A stretch of DNA of 24,093 bases, from positions 1 through 24,093 of the forward strand of contig DCGZ01000190.1 in NCBI GenBank assembly GCA_002314675.1, given 5' to 3'. Both the position numbers and the translations under genes were made by a program. The stretch's first letter is position 1, and every line of letters starts with the position of its first letter. This document shows, in pieces, positions 1-7,291 of this stretch. This DNA is from Fibrobacter sp. UBA1765. GTDB lineage: Bacteria > Fibrobacterota > Fibrobacteria > Fibrobacterales > Fibrobacteraceae. The notes beneath the pieces were generated by a model, which saw only the letters and a program-made list of their open reading frames with translations, did no database searches and was not told the origin of the DNA.

Positions 1-143
1 ACAAGGGATCCCATATCCAGGAGATTGATGATATTCCTGAGATCCACGTTTTTAGACGCGAGGTAATCGACGAACTCCAGGAACGTACTTACATCCGCAA
101 GTACATCCCTGCAGAAAGAATCGTGTTGCAACGTTTTATTCAT
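1..143 (-). CDS. Hypothetical protein, 5' part only (runs off the left edge)
   Basis: The first 47 codons of a minus-strand gene are present: ATG at 143, then an uninterrupted frame to the window edge. An AAAGG sits about 6 bases before the ATG, a reasonable ribosome binding site. The visible protein starts MNKTLQHDSFCRDVLADVST and continues with a hydrophilic, probably helical stretch. It has no signal peptide or membrane segment, and I recognise no family from so short a piece. It lies 307 bases downstream of the S8-like gene on the same strand, and a hairpin repeat falls in between, so it is probably a separate transcription unit. Confidence 0.6.
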   Translation of the reverse strand, partial: MNKTLQHDSFCRDVLADVSTFLEFVDYLASKNVDLRNIINLLDMGSL

Positions 144-450
144 TTTAACCTTTATGTTTATAGCATAAGGCAACGGGCCTTATGTATATCTATACACGCA
201 GGTTTGGGGCAAAATTATCCCGATTTTATGTAAAATAAATGTAAAAAGGACTATCCGCGTCATCGTGGCCATATTCAGAGAATGTCCAAAAACGACAAAG
301 TACACGTCCGCTGTATAAAGAAGTAAAGGAAAAAAAGGAAGCCCGACCAAACAATAATGTGGCCCCGAAAATTGCTTACAACTTTCGAGGTTCACATCAT
401 GATTCATTTTTTTACTTGAAACAAATCCTTAAATAGCGCTCATGCGTATT
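144..450. other. Intergenic spacer with a degraded hairpin repeat
   Basis: This 307-base spacer separates the partial left gene from the S8-like gene. Its one recognisable element is a diverged copy of the CCCCGAAAGTTG hairpin repeat (363-390). A 75-codon open frame on the minus strand (180-407) has no convincing ribosome binding site, and the hairpin repeat lies inside it, so I do not call it a gene. Confidence 0.5.
363..390 (+). repeat. Diverged copy of the CCCCGAAAGTTG hairpin repeat
   Basis: CCCCGAAAATTG, then a CTTA loop, then CAACTTTCGAGG: an imperfect hairpin clearly related to the two intact copies at 4585-4617 and 14197-14229. The arms carry substitutions and the T-run that follows the intact copies is missing. 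It has probably lost terminator function, or it acts only as a stabilising 3' hairpin for the S8-like gene that ends at 451. Confidence 0.55.
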
Positions 451-2232
451 TTATATACGGGTAACGCAATAGCCCAAAATCACACGGTCAGCCGTATTAT
501 TATTGGCATAACGTTTGACATGAAGCTTAAGGTTCTTGCCGTTACCCGCAGTAAATTCCACAATTTCAAAAGGATTCACCCTTGACTTAGAGGATCCAAG
601 GGATTTTGAAACGCCGTCTTGCAGGACTTCCAAATCAAAGTCTTGGCCAATCTTTTTTTCATGCCAAATATAGGACCCAGAATTGAGCCAGCTTATGGCA
701 ACCCTATACTTTGCCCCGGCAGTAAGTCCCTTAACAGTGAACACGTAGTCGGAACCATTCTTGAACAATTCATCATTTGCAGCATCCACAAATCCAACCT
801 TGCTATTAACCATATAGTTAAAAGCGGCAACGCCGGGCTTATGGGAATCATCATAATTCAGGCTCATGTTAGACGGTGTTTTTTTCTTTGAAGCCAGGAA
901 AACAGCCTTTACCATTTCAGGATGCCACTTCAGCACAGGGAGTTTTTCCATCAACAGAGCCGCCATACCTGCAGAAAACGCCGACGCACCGCTAGTACTT
1001 CCAAACGAGCCCTGCGACAAGCCCGAATAGGGAACATCCGCATTGAATACAAAATTTGCCACATTAGCAATTTCAGGCTTAGCGTTACCTGGTACCGGGT
1101 TTCCGAAACTGGTATGTTTATCAAAAATGTATTCATTCCTAGGCAACACTGCACCTACAGTAATCACGTTGAATGCTTTTGCGGGCGAGGTTACAGGGGA
1201 ATTCAAGCCACCGTTCCCTGCAGAACTAAATTCAGTTGAACGATATTTATATACATAATTATCCATCTCCATGTCGAAATTGGTATAGGTGTTACCATAA
1301 TCATAGCCATATTCCGCACCAGTTTCACCATAAGAATGGTTACCTATGTAGATAGGCACTGGATACTTAGAATCTCTCGGATTCCTTGGATGGATGACCA
1401 CGGGATAGCTGGCATTATCATCTTCATGGGAAAGTCCGTAGATATGAGCCTTGGGAGCAACGGTACGTATGGTCCGGTGGATCTTGGTTCCATGATTACC
1501 AGTGCTGTTGCAACTCAAGATTTCATAATCAGAATCCTTACTAGCAAAGCCATTGTCAGAGCAGCCAGTCCTTTCGGAATAGTAAACGCCGACTCCCTTC
1601 CCCTTTATTCCCTTGTCATAACCAGACGAAGTAATATATAGTTCATTAAAAAGTTCACCAATAGGAGCATACTTGTCACTACTGTAACCAATTTGAATCG
1701 TACTTTCATCCTTGCCTACAGAAACTTCCTGCACGACAACGTCGTTAAAACCCGAATTGACCAAGCTCTCGATTTCCTTGGCAGTAAGGTTACGCACAGA
1801 TACGTCAGCACGATCCCTCATACTGGAATGATAGCGTTTTTCCCACTGGGAATGCCCTGTTTCAAACTCCTTTTGGGAAACCTTCTTGCCATTCAACATG
1901 AATGTAGGATTTCCACCATTTTCACCAGGATCATAGCTACCAGAAATGGATTCCACATCGGAATGGATTTCACCGGCATCAAAAATCATCACAGGCATTC
2001 GTTCTTCATTTTCAACAACAAAGGTTGTTGCATTGGTTGTAGCGAGCGGGCCATTCTTTTTACGTCCTAAAACATCCTTGTTCAGCACAACTTTGCGAAC
2101 ATCATTTCTAGACCTTTGAAGTTCAACAAACTCGCGTACTTTTTTGGACATACGTTCAGAGGGACTAACACCTAGCATCTGAGCATACAATGCAGAAGAC
2201 GCCATCAATGACATGAGTATTATTTTATTCAT
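451..2232 (-). CDS. Secreted subtilisin-like (S8 family) serine protease, atypical active site
   Basis: 593 aa. An N-terminal Sec signal peptide (MNKIILMSLMASSALYA, cleavage after about residue 17) marks it as exported. A prodomain-like region fills roughly 20-190. The S8 core runs from about 205 to 435: His247 lies in a GNHGT motif followed by an APKAHIYG strand, the oxyanion Asn340 lies in SSAGNGG, and Ser417 lies in SGASAFSAGM. The strand that normally carries the catalytic Asp (V-x-V-x-D-T/S-G) reads GVGVYYSERTG near 213-223, so Asp is absent; Glu220 is nearby. A C-terminal beta-rich domain (about 500-593, containing KYRVAISWL) follows. It is a paralog of the divergent gene at 2927-4540, sharing KWHPE-x-VKA and the C-terminal domain. 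The fold assignment is firm. Whether it is an active protease is uncertain because of the missing Asp. Confidence 0.85.
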   Translation of the reverse strand: MNKIILMSLMASSALYAQMLGVSPSERMSKKVREFVELQRSRNDVRKVVLNKDVLGRKKNGPLATTNATTFVVENEERMPVMIFDAGEIHSDVESISGSYDPGENGGNPTFMLNGKKVSQKEFETGHSQWEKRYHSSMRDRADVSVRNLTAKEIESLVNSGFNDVVVQEVSVGKDESTIQIGYSSDKYAPIGELFNELYITSSGYDKGIKGKGVGVYYSERTGCSDNGFASKDSDYEILSCNSTGNHGTKIHRTIRTVAPKAHIYGLSHEDDNASYPVVIHPRNPRDSKYPVPIYIGNHSYGETGAEYGYDYGNTYTNFDMEMDNYVYKYRSTEFSSAGNGGLNSPVTSPAKAFNVITVGAVLPRNEYIFDKHTSFGNPVPGNAKPEIANVANFVFNADVPYSGLSQGSFGSTSGASAFSAGMAALLMEKLPVLKWHPEMVKAVFLASKKKTPSNMSLNYDDSHKPGVAAFNYMVNSKVGFVDAANDELFKNGSDYVFTVKGLTAGAKYRVAISWLNSGSYIWHEKKIGQDFDLEVLQDGVSKSLGSSKSRVNPFEIVEFTAGNGKNLKLHVKRYANNNTADRVILGYCVTRI

Positions 2233-2556
2233 ATTCTTCCTTTTTTAGTTTATTCACCCAAAAACAATTTTCTCTCAACCACCCTTTCAAGTAAACCTAT
2301 ATAAAGTATTTTTTGTTCGCCAATACAGCCTTTTAGAATTACAAAAATCCGTATAAACTATCACCCAATTTCTACATACAAACAAAGAAAATATTATTTC
2401 AGGCAAACGCAGCAAAGCATTAACCAACAAACATCCTTTGACTTACCAGGAAAAGAGATAGAACAAATCCATCGGAATTGACGAACCTGCGTAACCAAGC
2501 TTCAGTCCCCAATATGACAATGCATACTAAATAGCAAAAGAAACAAAACAAAACAA

Positions 2557-2584
2557 GAAGCCCGAGGCTCTTGCCTCGGACTTC
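2557..2584 (-). terminator. Hairpin terminator, GAAG-CCCGAGGC family, orphan copy 1
   Basis: Read on the minus strand: GAAGTCCGAGGC, an AAGA loop, GCCTCGGGCTTC, then TTGTTTTG. The stem is about 12 bp with one mismatch and is followed by a T-rich run, as in an intrinsic terminator. It shares sequence with the copies at 4645-4672 and 6027-6054. No gene survives upstream on the minus strand; only the flank 2585-2625 matches the flank of the 6027 copy. It is therefore probably left over from a deleted Rpn-type gene. Confidence 0.65.
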
Positions 2585-2625
2585 TCAGTTATACTACACA
2601 ATTAAGTTTTACTCGGATCCGAAAA
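2585..2625 (-). pseudogene. Remnant of an Rpn-family gene 3' end
   Basis: This stretch is nearly identical to 6055-6095, including the run TATACTACACAATTAAGTTT. Both lie directly beside a GAAGCCCGAGGC-type terminator in the same orientation. On the minus strand the copy near 6090 reads as a protein end KEVAESK followed by TAA. The copy here keeps the matching stop codon (GGATCCGAG then TAA). It is best explained as a 3'-terminal scar of a lost paralog; the family assignment is an inference from the shared terminator. Confidence 0.4.
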
Positions 2626-2926
2626 GCCAACGATTTAAATAAACTAAAAATAACATTAATAAACTAACTTTGGCTTACTCGTATATAAATATCCTTAACA
2701 ACGTAATAAAAAAATACTCAAACAAGTTCTTAATTTCAGAATATTTATACCTATATTTGCGCGCGGTGGTTAATCGAGAGGATAAATACCCAAAATTCGC
2801 AGCCCGAACATTTAAAAAATAACCCTACATCATTTTCGTGCTAAGAGCGCTTTAAACAGGCGCTGTATCTTGGATATTCCCGAAAAAATTAACAGCCTAA
2901 ACATCCTACATTCGGAACTTAAAGAA

Positions 2927-4540
2927 ATGAAAAAAATAATTACTATTGCGTCAATCTGCACTCTGTCACTGAGCGCTTTTGCAGCAAACGAAATCGTTGA
3001 CATTCTTGGCCGAGCCAACAATACAGCCCATTACACCAAGAACATTTCCGTCTCAAAAAAAGATTCTGACGTCAATACCATAGGCAGCGTCAATAAGATT
3101 CTCGCACGCACCAACGAAAGTCCCGAAAGAGGCAGGCTCAACATGGGACGCCTCGTTACGACCAACGGTGACAAGGCCTACTACTTCAACAGCGAAGCCC
3201 AATCCATCACCGAATCTGATTTTCGAAAGATGTTTGATTACAACAGGGAGTTCGGAAGCGAATTCAACGTAGACAATCTTAATTTTAACGCTTTCACGAA
3301 CTGGAAAGCATACCCACAAACTGTTGACCTCGACGAATCCAGTTTAAGCTACATATCACCCTTAAATGGTTACGAAAAAGAACCTGAAGACGGTGATTAT
3401 TGGACCAGCCCCACAGTCAGTATCGTTGCCGCAAACTACGCCTGCAACGAACCAGAACGCATGTATCCGGTAATCTGGGACAAAATACTCCGTTCTAAAG
3501 ATAATCAATTCACTGGAAGTTGCAGCGAAAATGGTTACAATAATCATGCATACTCCTTGGCAAACCTCATACGGAAAACCTCCAATGTAGCAGTCTTATC
3601 TGCACTAAACCGGTACTCCACAAATGATGATAACGTCACTCATTTCGATCCTGCCCCCTATGCATTGGGCGACTACGTTGGTGTTGCGGTCAGCAGATAC
3701 ACATACAACAATGGTTACGAAAGAGGCTACAGCAGCTACAACAAACACTCCCTAGAACTCGACCGCTACATCTACAAGCACCATGTCATTGAATTTGCCG
3801 GATCCGGTAACGGCGGAATTGGCGGCGACATTACAGACTATGGCAGAGCCTTCAACGCCATTACAGTAGGTAGCGCCAATCTCGAATCAAAGGCCATCGA
3901 TGGAAATACCTCCCTCAAGAATCCCACTTTTGGCAACAACTTAAGTTACGACAAACCCGAAATCCTTAACCACGGTTACTTCAGCGAAAGCGTCATAGGA
4001 ACAGAAGCTTCAGCAACATACACGGCTGCGATGGTAGCCAACCTTCTGAACTACACCCCATTCTACAAATGGCATCCCGAAGCAGTGAAGGCGCTCCTTT
4101 TAACAACCTCCACAATTCCCGTCACAGGATCCAGAAACACAAAGAAATTCCCCAGCATTCTTAAGGGAATCGTTTCTTACAATTCAATGAAATACAACAA
4201 CCGATCCAGATTCTGGTATGGCGAGAATGGCGACATGCCTAGCGGAGACGTCATCGTATTCAAGGAATACAACATCGAAAAGGGCAAAAAGTACCGCATC
4301 GCTATCTCTTGGCTCGTTGACCCAGATTACGCTAAATCTATGGGAGTCCTCCCGCTTGGATTCTCCCTGAAAGTGTCTCAGCCCACTAAGACTATGCAAA
4401 GCCAACGTCCAAACCATACTTTCCAGTATCTCGAATTTACCGCAGCTAGCGACGACCCGATCGAAATCACCATCAAACGCGCCGTAAACAAGGACACAAA
4501 TCACAAGATTTATCTTGGTTACAACATGCATGAGATGTAA
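2927..4540 (+). CDS. Secreted subtilisin-fold (S8-like) protein, possibly a pseudoprotease
   Basis: 537 aa from the ATG at 2927. I chose this start because it gives a clean signal peptide, MKKIITIASICTLSLSAFAA; the in-frame ATG at 2870 would add 19 polar residues ahead of it. It is a paralog of the protein at 451-2232, with the same order of motifs. His207 lies in NNHAYS (usually HGT), the oxyanion Asn295 in AGSGNGG, and Ser362 in EASATYTAAM (usually GTS-x-A). The strand expected to hold the catalytic Asp reads VSIVAANYAC, with no acidic residue. Glycine-to-glutamate before the serine, loss of HGT and loss of Asp together suggest weak or no proteolysis; it may instead be a binding or scaffold protein. 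A C-terminal beta domain (about 440-537, KKYRIAISWL) follows. An intrinsic terminator lies 44 bases downstream. Confidence 0.8.
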   Translation: MKKIITIASICTLSLSAFAANEIVDILGRANNTAHYTKNISVSKKDSDVNTIGSVNKILARTNESPERGRLNMGRLVTTNGDKAYYFNSEAQSITESDFRKMFDYNREFGSEFNVDNLNFNAFTNWKAYPQTVDLDESSLSYISPLNGYEKEPEDGDYWTSPTVSIVAANYACNEPERMYPVIWDKILRSKDNQFTGSCSENGYNNHAYSLANLIRKTSNVAVLSALNRYSTNDDNVTHFDPAPYALGDYVGVAVSRYTYNNGYERGYSSYNKHSLELDRYIYKHHVIEFAGSGNGGIGGDITDYGRAFNAITVGSANLESKAIDGNTSLKNPTFGNNLSYDKPEILNHGYFSESVIGTEASATYTAAMVANLLNYTPFYKWHPEAVKALLLTTSTIPVTGSRNTKKFPSILKGIVSYNSMKYNNRSRFWYGENGDMPSGDVIVFKEYNIEKGKKYRIAISWLVDPDYAKSMGVLPLGFSLKVSQPTKTMQSQRPNHTFQYLEFTAASDDPIEITIKRAVNKDTNHKIYLGYNMHEM

Positions 4541-4584
4541 TAACCAACCACATTTTGATTAAAAGTCTCGGGCATTGAAGCAAT

Positions 4585-4617
4585 CCCCCGAAAGTTGAGC
4601 GCAACTTTCGGGGTTTT
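4585..4617 (+). terminator. Rho-independent terminator of the S8-like gene (CCCCGAAAGTTG repeat, intact)
   Basis: CCCCCGAAAGTTG, an AGCG loop, CAACTTTCGGGG, then TTTT. A perfect 12-bp stem followed by a T-run, 44 bases after the stop codon at 4540. The same hairpin sequence recurs at 14197-14229, and in degraded form at 363-390. Confidence 0.85.
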
Positions 4618-4644
4618 CATGTACAAGAGGCTTTCACAAAACAA

Positions 4645-4672
4645 GAAGCCCGAGGCGCTTGCCCCGGACTTC
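4645..4672 (-). terminator. Rho-independent terminator of the Rpn-family gene
   Basis: On the minus strand: GAAGTCCGGGGC, an AAGC loop, GCCTCGGGCTTC, then TTGTTTTGTG, starting about 10 bases after the stop codon of the nuclease gene (4683). It is the working copy of the hairpin family that is orphaned at 2557 and 6027. Together with the plus-strand terminator at 4585 it insulates the two converging genes. Confidence 0.8.
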
Positions 4673-4682
4673 TCGTTTCGAT

Positions 4683-5702
4683 TTACTTTATCTGACGAAT
4701 CTCTTCAATAGAAAGACCTGTGTAGGCCACAATCTTTTCTTCAGGTTCGTGAGCCAGAAGCATAGCCTTCGCCGTCTTCCGGCTTCTTGCGGCAGAACCC
4801 TCAGCAAGGCCTTCTGCACGACCCTCGGCAAGACCCACCGCACGGCCTTCTGCACGGCCTTCTTCGGCTGCGACGTACTTTTCGTAGGCAATGTCAGTCA
4901 TACGCTTCGACTCCTTGATCAAATATCCGCAGTCAAAGTTACACAATTTGACGGACTTCTGCAAGGTCTGGAAAATAGGGTCGTCCGCATACTTTTCGAA
5001 CGCCGCCTCATCCTCGTTGTTCAAGGCATCGATGACACGGAGCCACTGGGCCAAACGACTATCATCATCACGGAAATAGTCCCCGTGTTCCAGGAACTTC
5101 TTCACCTCCACAAGGGTAATGGTCTGCTTATTGTAATACACAAGATTGTTCTGGGTCCTCATCTTGATGGTGTAGCGATAGTCCCGGCACACTTCCCAGG
5201 GGTACGTATCGAAAAGCTGGAAACTGATCAGATTAAGGTTATCAAGGGGACCAGTGTCACCAGGAGCAACCATCCGGCTCGTATGACGAGCCACGTAGAG
5301 CATCAGGCGGTCACTAAAAATAGAACCACCATTGTGCTGGAACTCCACAGAAATCACATCGTCAGGGGGCTTCGTTCCGCAAAACACGGGATGAGTCTTC
5401 CTAAGCAGAATATCCGGCTCCACGCTCTTGATACCCAGTTCGCCAGGAATATAAGGATTACTCAGGGAAGGATTCTCGATGCAGTCACTCCCCCTCAAAT
5501 TCAGGGCGGCATTCACAAGATCCTCAACGAGAGGAATATTTTCCTGACAGGCCAGGATCTTCTTGATGCAGGCATCGTTGAAGAGGTATACGTTCCGATT
5601 GGCGTAAGAACGAAGAAATTCATCCAGTTTCTCGGGCGAACCGCCCCTCTCATGGATTTCCTTAATTTTTTTCAGAAGATTTGCAAATTCTTCACGATTC
5701 AT
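4683..5702 (-). CDS. Rpn-family recombination-promoting nuclease / PD-(D/E)XK transposase-like protein
   Basis: 339 aa from the ATG at 5702. The frame is open further upstream, but I chose this ATG because AAGAGAA lies just ahead of it and the protein begins MNREEFANLLKKIKEIHERG, as full-length relatives usually do. The nuclease core spans about 75-150: VEPDILLRK supplies the Asp and DDVISVEFQH the E-x-Q, the usual variant of the PD-(D/E)XK site in this family. The C-terminus holds alternating AEGRAEG-type repeats (about 280-305) ending in a predicted helix (EEKIVAYTGLSIEEIRQIK), typical of these proteins. Rpn enzymes are Ca/Mg-dependent DNA nucleases that raise RecA-independent recombination. 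Fibrobacter-like genomes carry many paralogs. No terminal inverted repeats are visible, so I do not call it an insertion sequence. Confidence 0.85.
   Translation of the reverse strand: MNREEFANLLKKIKEIHERGGSPEKLDEFLRSYANRNVYLFNDACIKKILACQENIPLVEDLVNAALNLRGSDCIENPSLSNPYIPGELGIKSVEPDILLRKTHPVFCGTKPPDDVISVEFQHNGGSIFSDRLMLYVARHTSRMVAPGDTGPLDNLNLISFQLFDTYPWEVCRDYRYTIKMRTQNNLVYYNKQTITLVEVKKFLEHGDYFRDDDSRLAQWLRVIDALNNEDEAAFEKYADDPIFQTLQKSVKLCNFDCGYLIKESKRMTDIAYEKYVAAEEGRAEGRAVGLAEGRAEGLAEGSAARSRKTAKAMLLAHEPEEKIVAYTGLSIEEIRQIK
4797..4868 (-). repeat. In-frame short tandem repeats coding for AEGRAEG
   Basis: Several 12-base units, roughly GCAGAAGGCCGT and variants, encode alternating AEGR/AEGL/AVGL within the C-terminal part of the nuclease. 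The repeated DNA makes copy number prone to slippage while keeping frame. Similar helical repeats are common near the C-terminus of this family. Confidence 0.6.
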
Positions 5703-6026
5703 ATAAATTCTCTTGTTGCGTCTGCAAAAAGAGAGTCTCAAAACACCGGCTGCGGCCTTTACCCGCATCGTCACAAACGCGAGAGCACTCTGTTGCAAAC
5801 AGTTGAAATACCCGTTATCGGGAAAAATGTTTGTAGGTGCTCTACGTCAATTGTCCAGGTAGCGCTTACCCAGGTACCCTGCGGCTTTGTGCGGGCATTC
5901 GCAAAAAAGCTACAGCCCGTGCCGCGAACATCAAGCAGAGAGTTAAACTTGCCAGCACGTATGCGGATTAGAATAACTTAAATGTACAATAATCTTGTCC
6001 AGAATCAAAGAGGGGGATATAAACAA
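5703..6026. other. Non-coding stretch upstream of the Rpn-family gene
   Basis: About 320 bases. The nuclease frame stays open on the minus strand back to a stop near 5979, but there is no good ATG with a ribosome binding site before 5702. The translated sequence is unlike Rpn N-termini, so I treat it as leader or decayed DNA. It is noticeably more GC-rich than other spacers in the window. I see no named element in it. Confidence 0.35.
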
Positions 6027-6054
6027 GAAGCCCGAGGCACTTGCCCCGAGTTTC
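6027..6054 (-). terminator. Hairpin terminator, GAAG-CCCGAGGC family, orphan copy 3
   Basis: On the minus strand: GAAACTCGGGGC, an AAGT loop, GCCTCGGGCTTC, then TTGTTTAT. It has more mismatches than the copy at 4645, but the T-rich tail remains. Upstream on the minus strand is only a short remnant of a protein end (6055-6125), so this terminator has lost its gene. Confidence 0.65.
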
Positions 6055-6125
6055 TCAGCTATACTACACAATTAAGTTTTACTTGGATTCGGCAACCTCC
6101 TTCTGGAGGGTGGCCTTACACTAAA
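6055..6125 (-). pseudogene. Remnant of an Rpn-family gene 3' end
   Basis: The minus strand reads a short frame ending CKATLQKEVAESK followed by TAA, then about 25 bases to the hairpin terminator at 6027. The 40 bases next to the terminator match 2585-2625. The 17 bases 6087-6103 recur exactly at 14236-14252, where the minus strand reads MKEVAEYK. The rest of the gene is gone. That it belonged to the Rpn family rests on the shared terminator and is an inference. Confidence 0.4.
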
Positions 6126-6161
6126 AAGGAACCCACCGGAAAGTGATGAGAACCAAAAAAA

Positions 6162-6186
6162 GGCGGCGAGCTGCTTGCTCGCCGCC
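6162..6186 (-). terminator. Strong intrinsic terminator (10-bp GC-rich stem)
   Basis: GGCGGCGAGC, loop of 5, GCTCGCCGCC: a perfect 10-bp stem. An A-rich run lies on its left, so on the minus strand the hairpin is followed by TTTTTTTGG. It would stop transcription arriving from the decayed region at 6195-6950. No intact gene ends here, so the gene or RNA it served has probably decayed. Confidence 0.75.
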
Positions 6187-6198
6187 TAGGAATACCCA

Positions 6199-6322
6199 TT
6201 AGACTGGGGTTAATGCGAGGCGCATCTCACGCTATGCTGGTCCGCTATTACGCGTTTGTTTAAATGATGGCTGCTTTTGGAGCCTACATTCCAGCAGTCT
6301 TTGCGGACAATTACCTCCATGA
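6199..6322 (-). rRNA. Possible 23S rRNA fragment (fossil), GTPase-centre region
   Basis: From memory of bacterial 23S rRNA, the minus-strand sequence resembles the segment around E. coli positions 1035-1140. An 18-base run (6259-6276; AAGCAGCCATCATTTAAA on the minus strand) is identical. It is flanked by AATGTAGGCT (23S: GATGTTGGCTT) and GCGTAATAGC (23S: the same). Further along, TGCGCC and an AAC...CTAA pattern also fit. The universally conserved TCACTGG after GCGTAATAGC is lost, so this is not a functional rRNA. A decayed or transferred fragment, or chance resemblance within decayed sequence, are the options. I cannot run an alignment. Confidence 0.35.
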
Positions 6323-6340
6323 TCCTGATTCGCATTTTTT

Positions 6341-6481
6341 TTACATCCTCACAATAGCCATGTCCCCCGAGGCCGCTAGCTCATTACACACATGCTCCGC
6401 TAAGAGACTCGCAATAACGTTCTTGGGCTGGTAGACGTTTTCGTAGGATTTCGGACGCAACACACTTAGGCTGGCCGGCAT
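6341..6481 (-). pseudogene. Short coding-like remnant (46 codons)
   Basis: Minus-strand frame from ATG 6481 to TAA 6341. The residues look like genuine protein (LRPKSYENVYQPKNVIASLL, later AEHVCNELAASGDM). The same frame carries on upstream (to about 6580) as AFVLELFNALSYVARTIAIK and onward, interrupted by two adjacent stops (TGATAG) just before the ATG. This pattern fits the 3' end of a decayed gene. I do not recognise the family, and no good ribosome binding site supports an independent small gene. Confidence 0.3.
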
Positions 6482-6957
6482 CTATCAGAATATCCTTTCC
6501 CTGGACGATTCCAGTACAAAGGTGGTTTTTATGGCAATCGTTCGCGCCACATAGCTCAAGGCATTGAATAATTCAAGCACAAAAGCCGGCTAATCGTTCC
6601 CTTACGTCGAAGGGGCTCTCACACGTCCGCCTGTTAGACGAACGCGAGAACAGCATCCACTTAACGCTTGAACCTGGGTCGTTTCAACTTTCTGCGGGAG
6701 GCTCCACAATCAACATTCCATTCATTCAACATACATACTAATGGTACTAATGATTCCATCACTGTCACAAGCGGTAGTCTACAGATTCGAACAATACATA
6801 AAACAGCATCTACCGAAGCAAAGAGAAGATTCACGTTTCGCACTTTCCTTACGCATTCTTTCAAGTCAGTTTCTTATGGTCCCGCCAGCCTTACCTTAGC
6901 AGATTCGCCCGTCAAGCTTTTGCCTTCGAGTAGCCACGTGACCCCGAGCCCGTCGGC
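6482..6957. other. Decayed, gene-poor stretch
   Basis: About 475 bases with short frames broken by stops on both strands; for example the minus strand reads VKWMLFSRSSNRR and ESPFDVRERLAGF before a stop. A 124-codon plus-strand frame (6668-7042) and a 67-codon minus-strand frame (6661-6864) overlap each other; neither has a convincing ribosome binding site or a recognisable domain. Together with 6199-6481 it looks like a gene graveyard. Confidence 0.35.
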
Positions 6958-7203
6958 TTACACGGGTATTCCCAAAACCGAGGCGATCATCTTGATTCGC
7001 ATTTCTGTCTTTTCCTTTTCAATCTTTGCCAGCAGGTTATAGTAACCGCCAACTTCTGTAATATTTTTCGGGGCCGGCATACGGCTAGGCTTTACTTCGG
7101 ATTCATCCGCAATGCGCTGGAGAATCTTAAGCTTAACAGCCATAACCTCTGGAGAGGTTTCCTGTTCAATAAGTTTTTCCGCTAGTTCTGCAAAACTTGA
7201 CAT
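6958..7203 (-). CDS. Small hypothetical protein (81 aa)
   Basis: ATG at 7203 preceded by CAGGA about 10 bases upstream; stop at 6958. The protein is charged and probably all-helical, beginning MSSFAELAEKLIEQE and ending IKMIASVLGIPV, with an EKEKTEMRIK stretch that could form a short coiled coil. It has no signal peptide, membrane segment, cysteine cluster or known motif. It lies 88 bases downstream of the amidase gene on the same strand and may be read by its transcripts. I do not recognise the family. Coding bias and a plausible ribosome binding site are the reasons to call it. Confidence 0.5.
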   Translation of the reverse strand: MSSFAELAEKLIEQETSPEVMAVKLKILQRIADESEVKPSRMPAPKNITEVGGYYNLLAKIEKEKTEMRIKMIASVLGIPV

Positions 7204-7291
7204 ATACTATTTTTTCCTGTATGGAGTAATCTACAATTAAATACACATTCAGTTTATACGCATATAAGAAAAATGGTAAAAAAAATTAAAA

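Larger units (their letters stand above)
2233..2926. other. Divergent intergenic region between the two S8-like genes
   Basis: About 690 bases, strongly AT-rich, between two divergent start codons, so promoters for both genes should lie here; I cannot pick convincing -35/-10 pairs. The middle contains a hairpin terminator of the GAAGCCCGAGGC family (2557-2584) plus about 40 bases matching the flank of the copy at 6027, which looks like the 3' end of a lost Rpn-type gene. A small imperfect hairpin (AGCGC/GCGCT) lies at about 2847-2866, just ahead of the plus-strand gene. Nothing else here looks coding. Confidence 0.5.

Noticed and set aside
180..407. 75-codon minus-strand open frame with hydrophobic stretch
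   Set aside because: No convincing ribosome binding site, odd composition, and it contains a diverged hairpin repeat; most likely non-coding.
4683..5702. Calling the Rpn-family gene a complete insertion sequence
   Set aside because: No terminal inverted repeats or target-site duplication visible around it.
4659..5981. 440-codon plus-strand frame opposite the Rpn gene
   Set aside because: Shadow of the real minus-strand gene, which has the family motifs, start and terminator.
5703..5981. N-terminal extension of the Rpn-family protein
   Set aside because: The frame is open, but the extension has no good start or ribosome binding site and does not resemble family N-termini.
6199..6950. Group II intron, RNase P RNA or tmRNA in the decayed region
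   Set aside because: None of their conserved core motifs could be found; only the 23S-like stretch showed resemblance.
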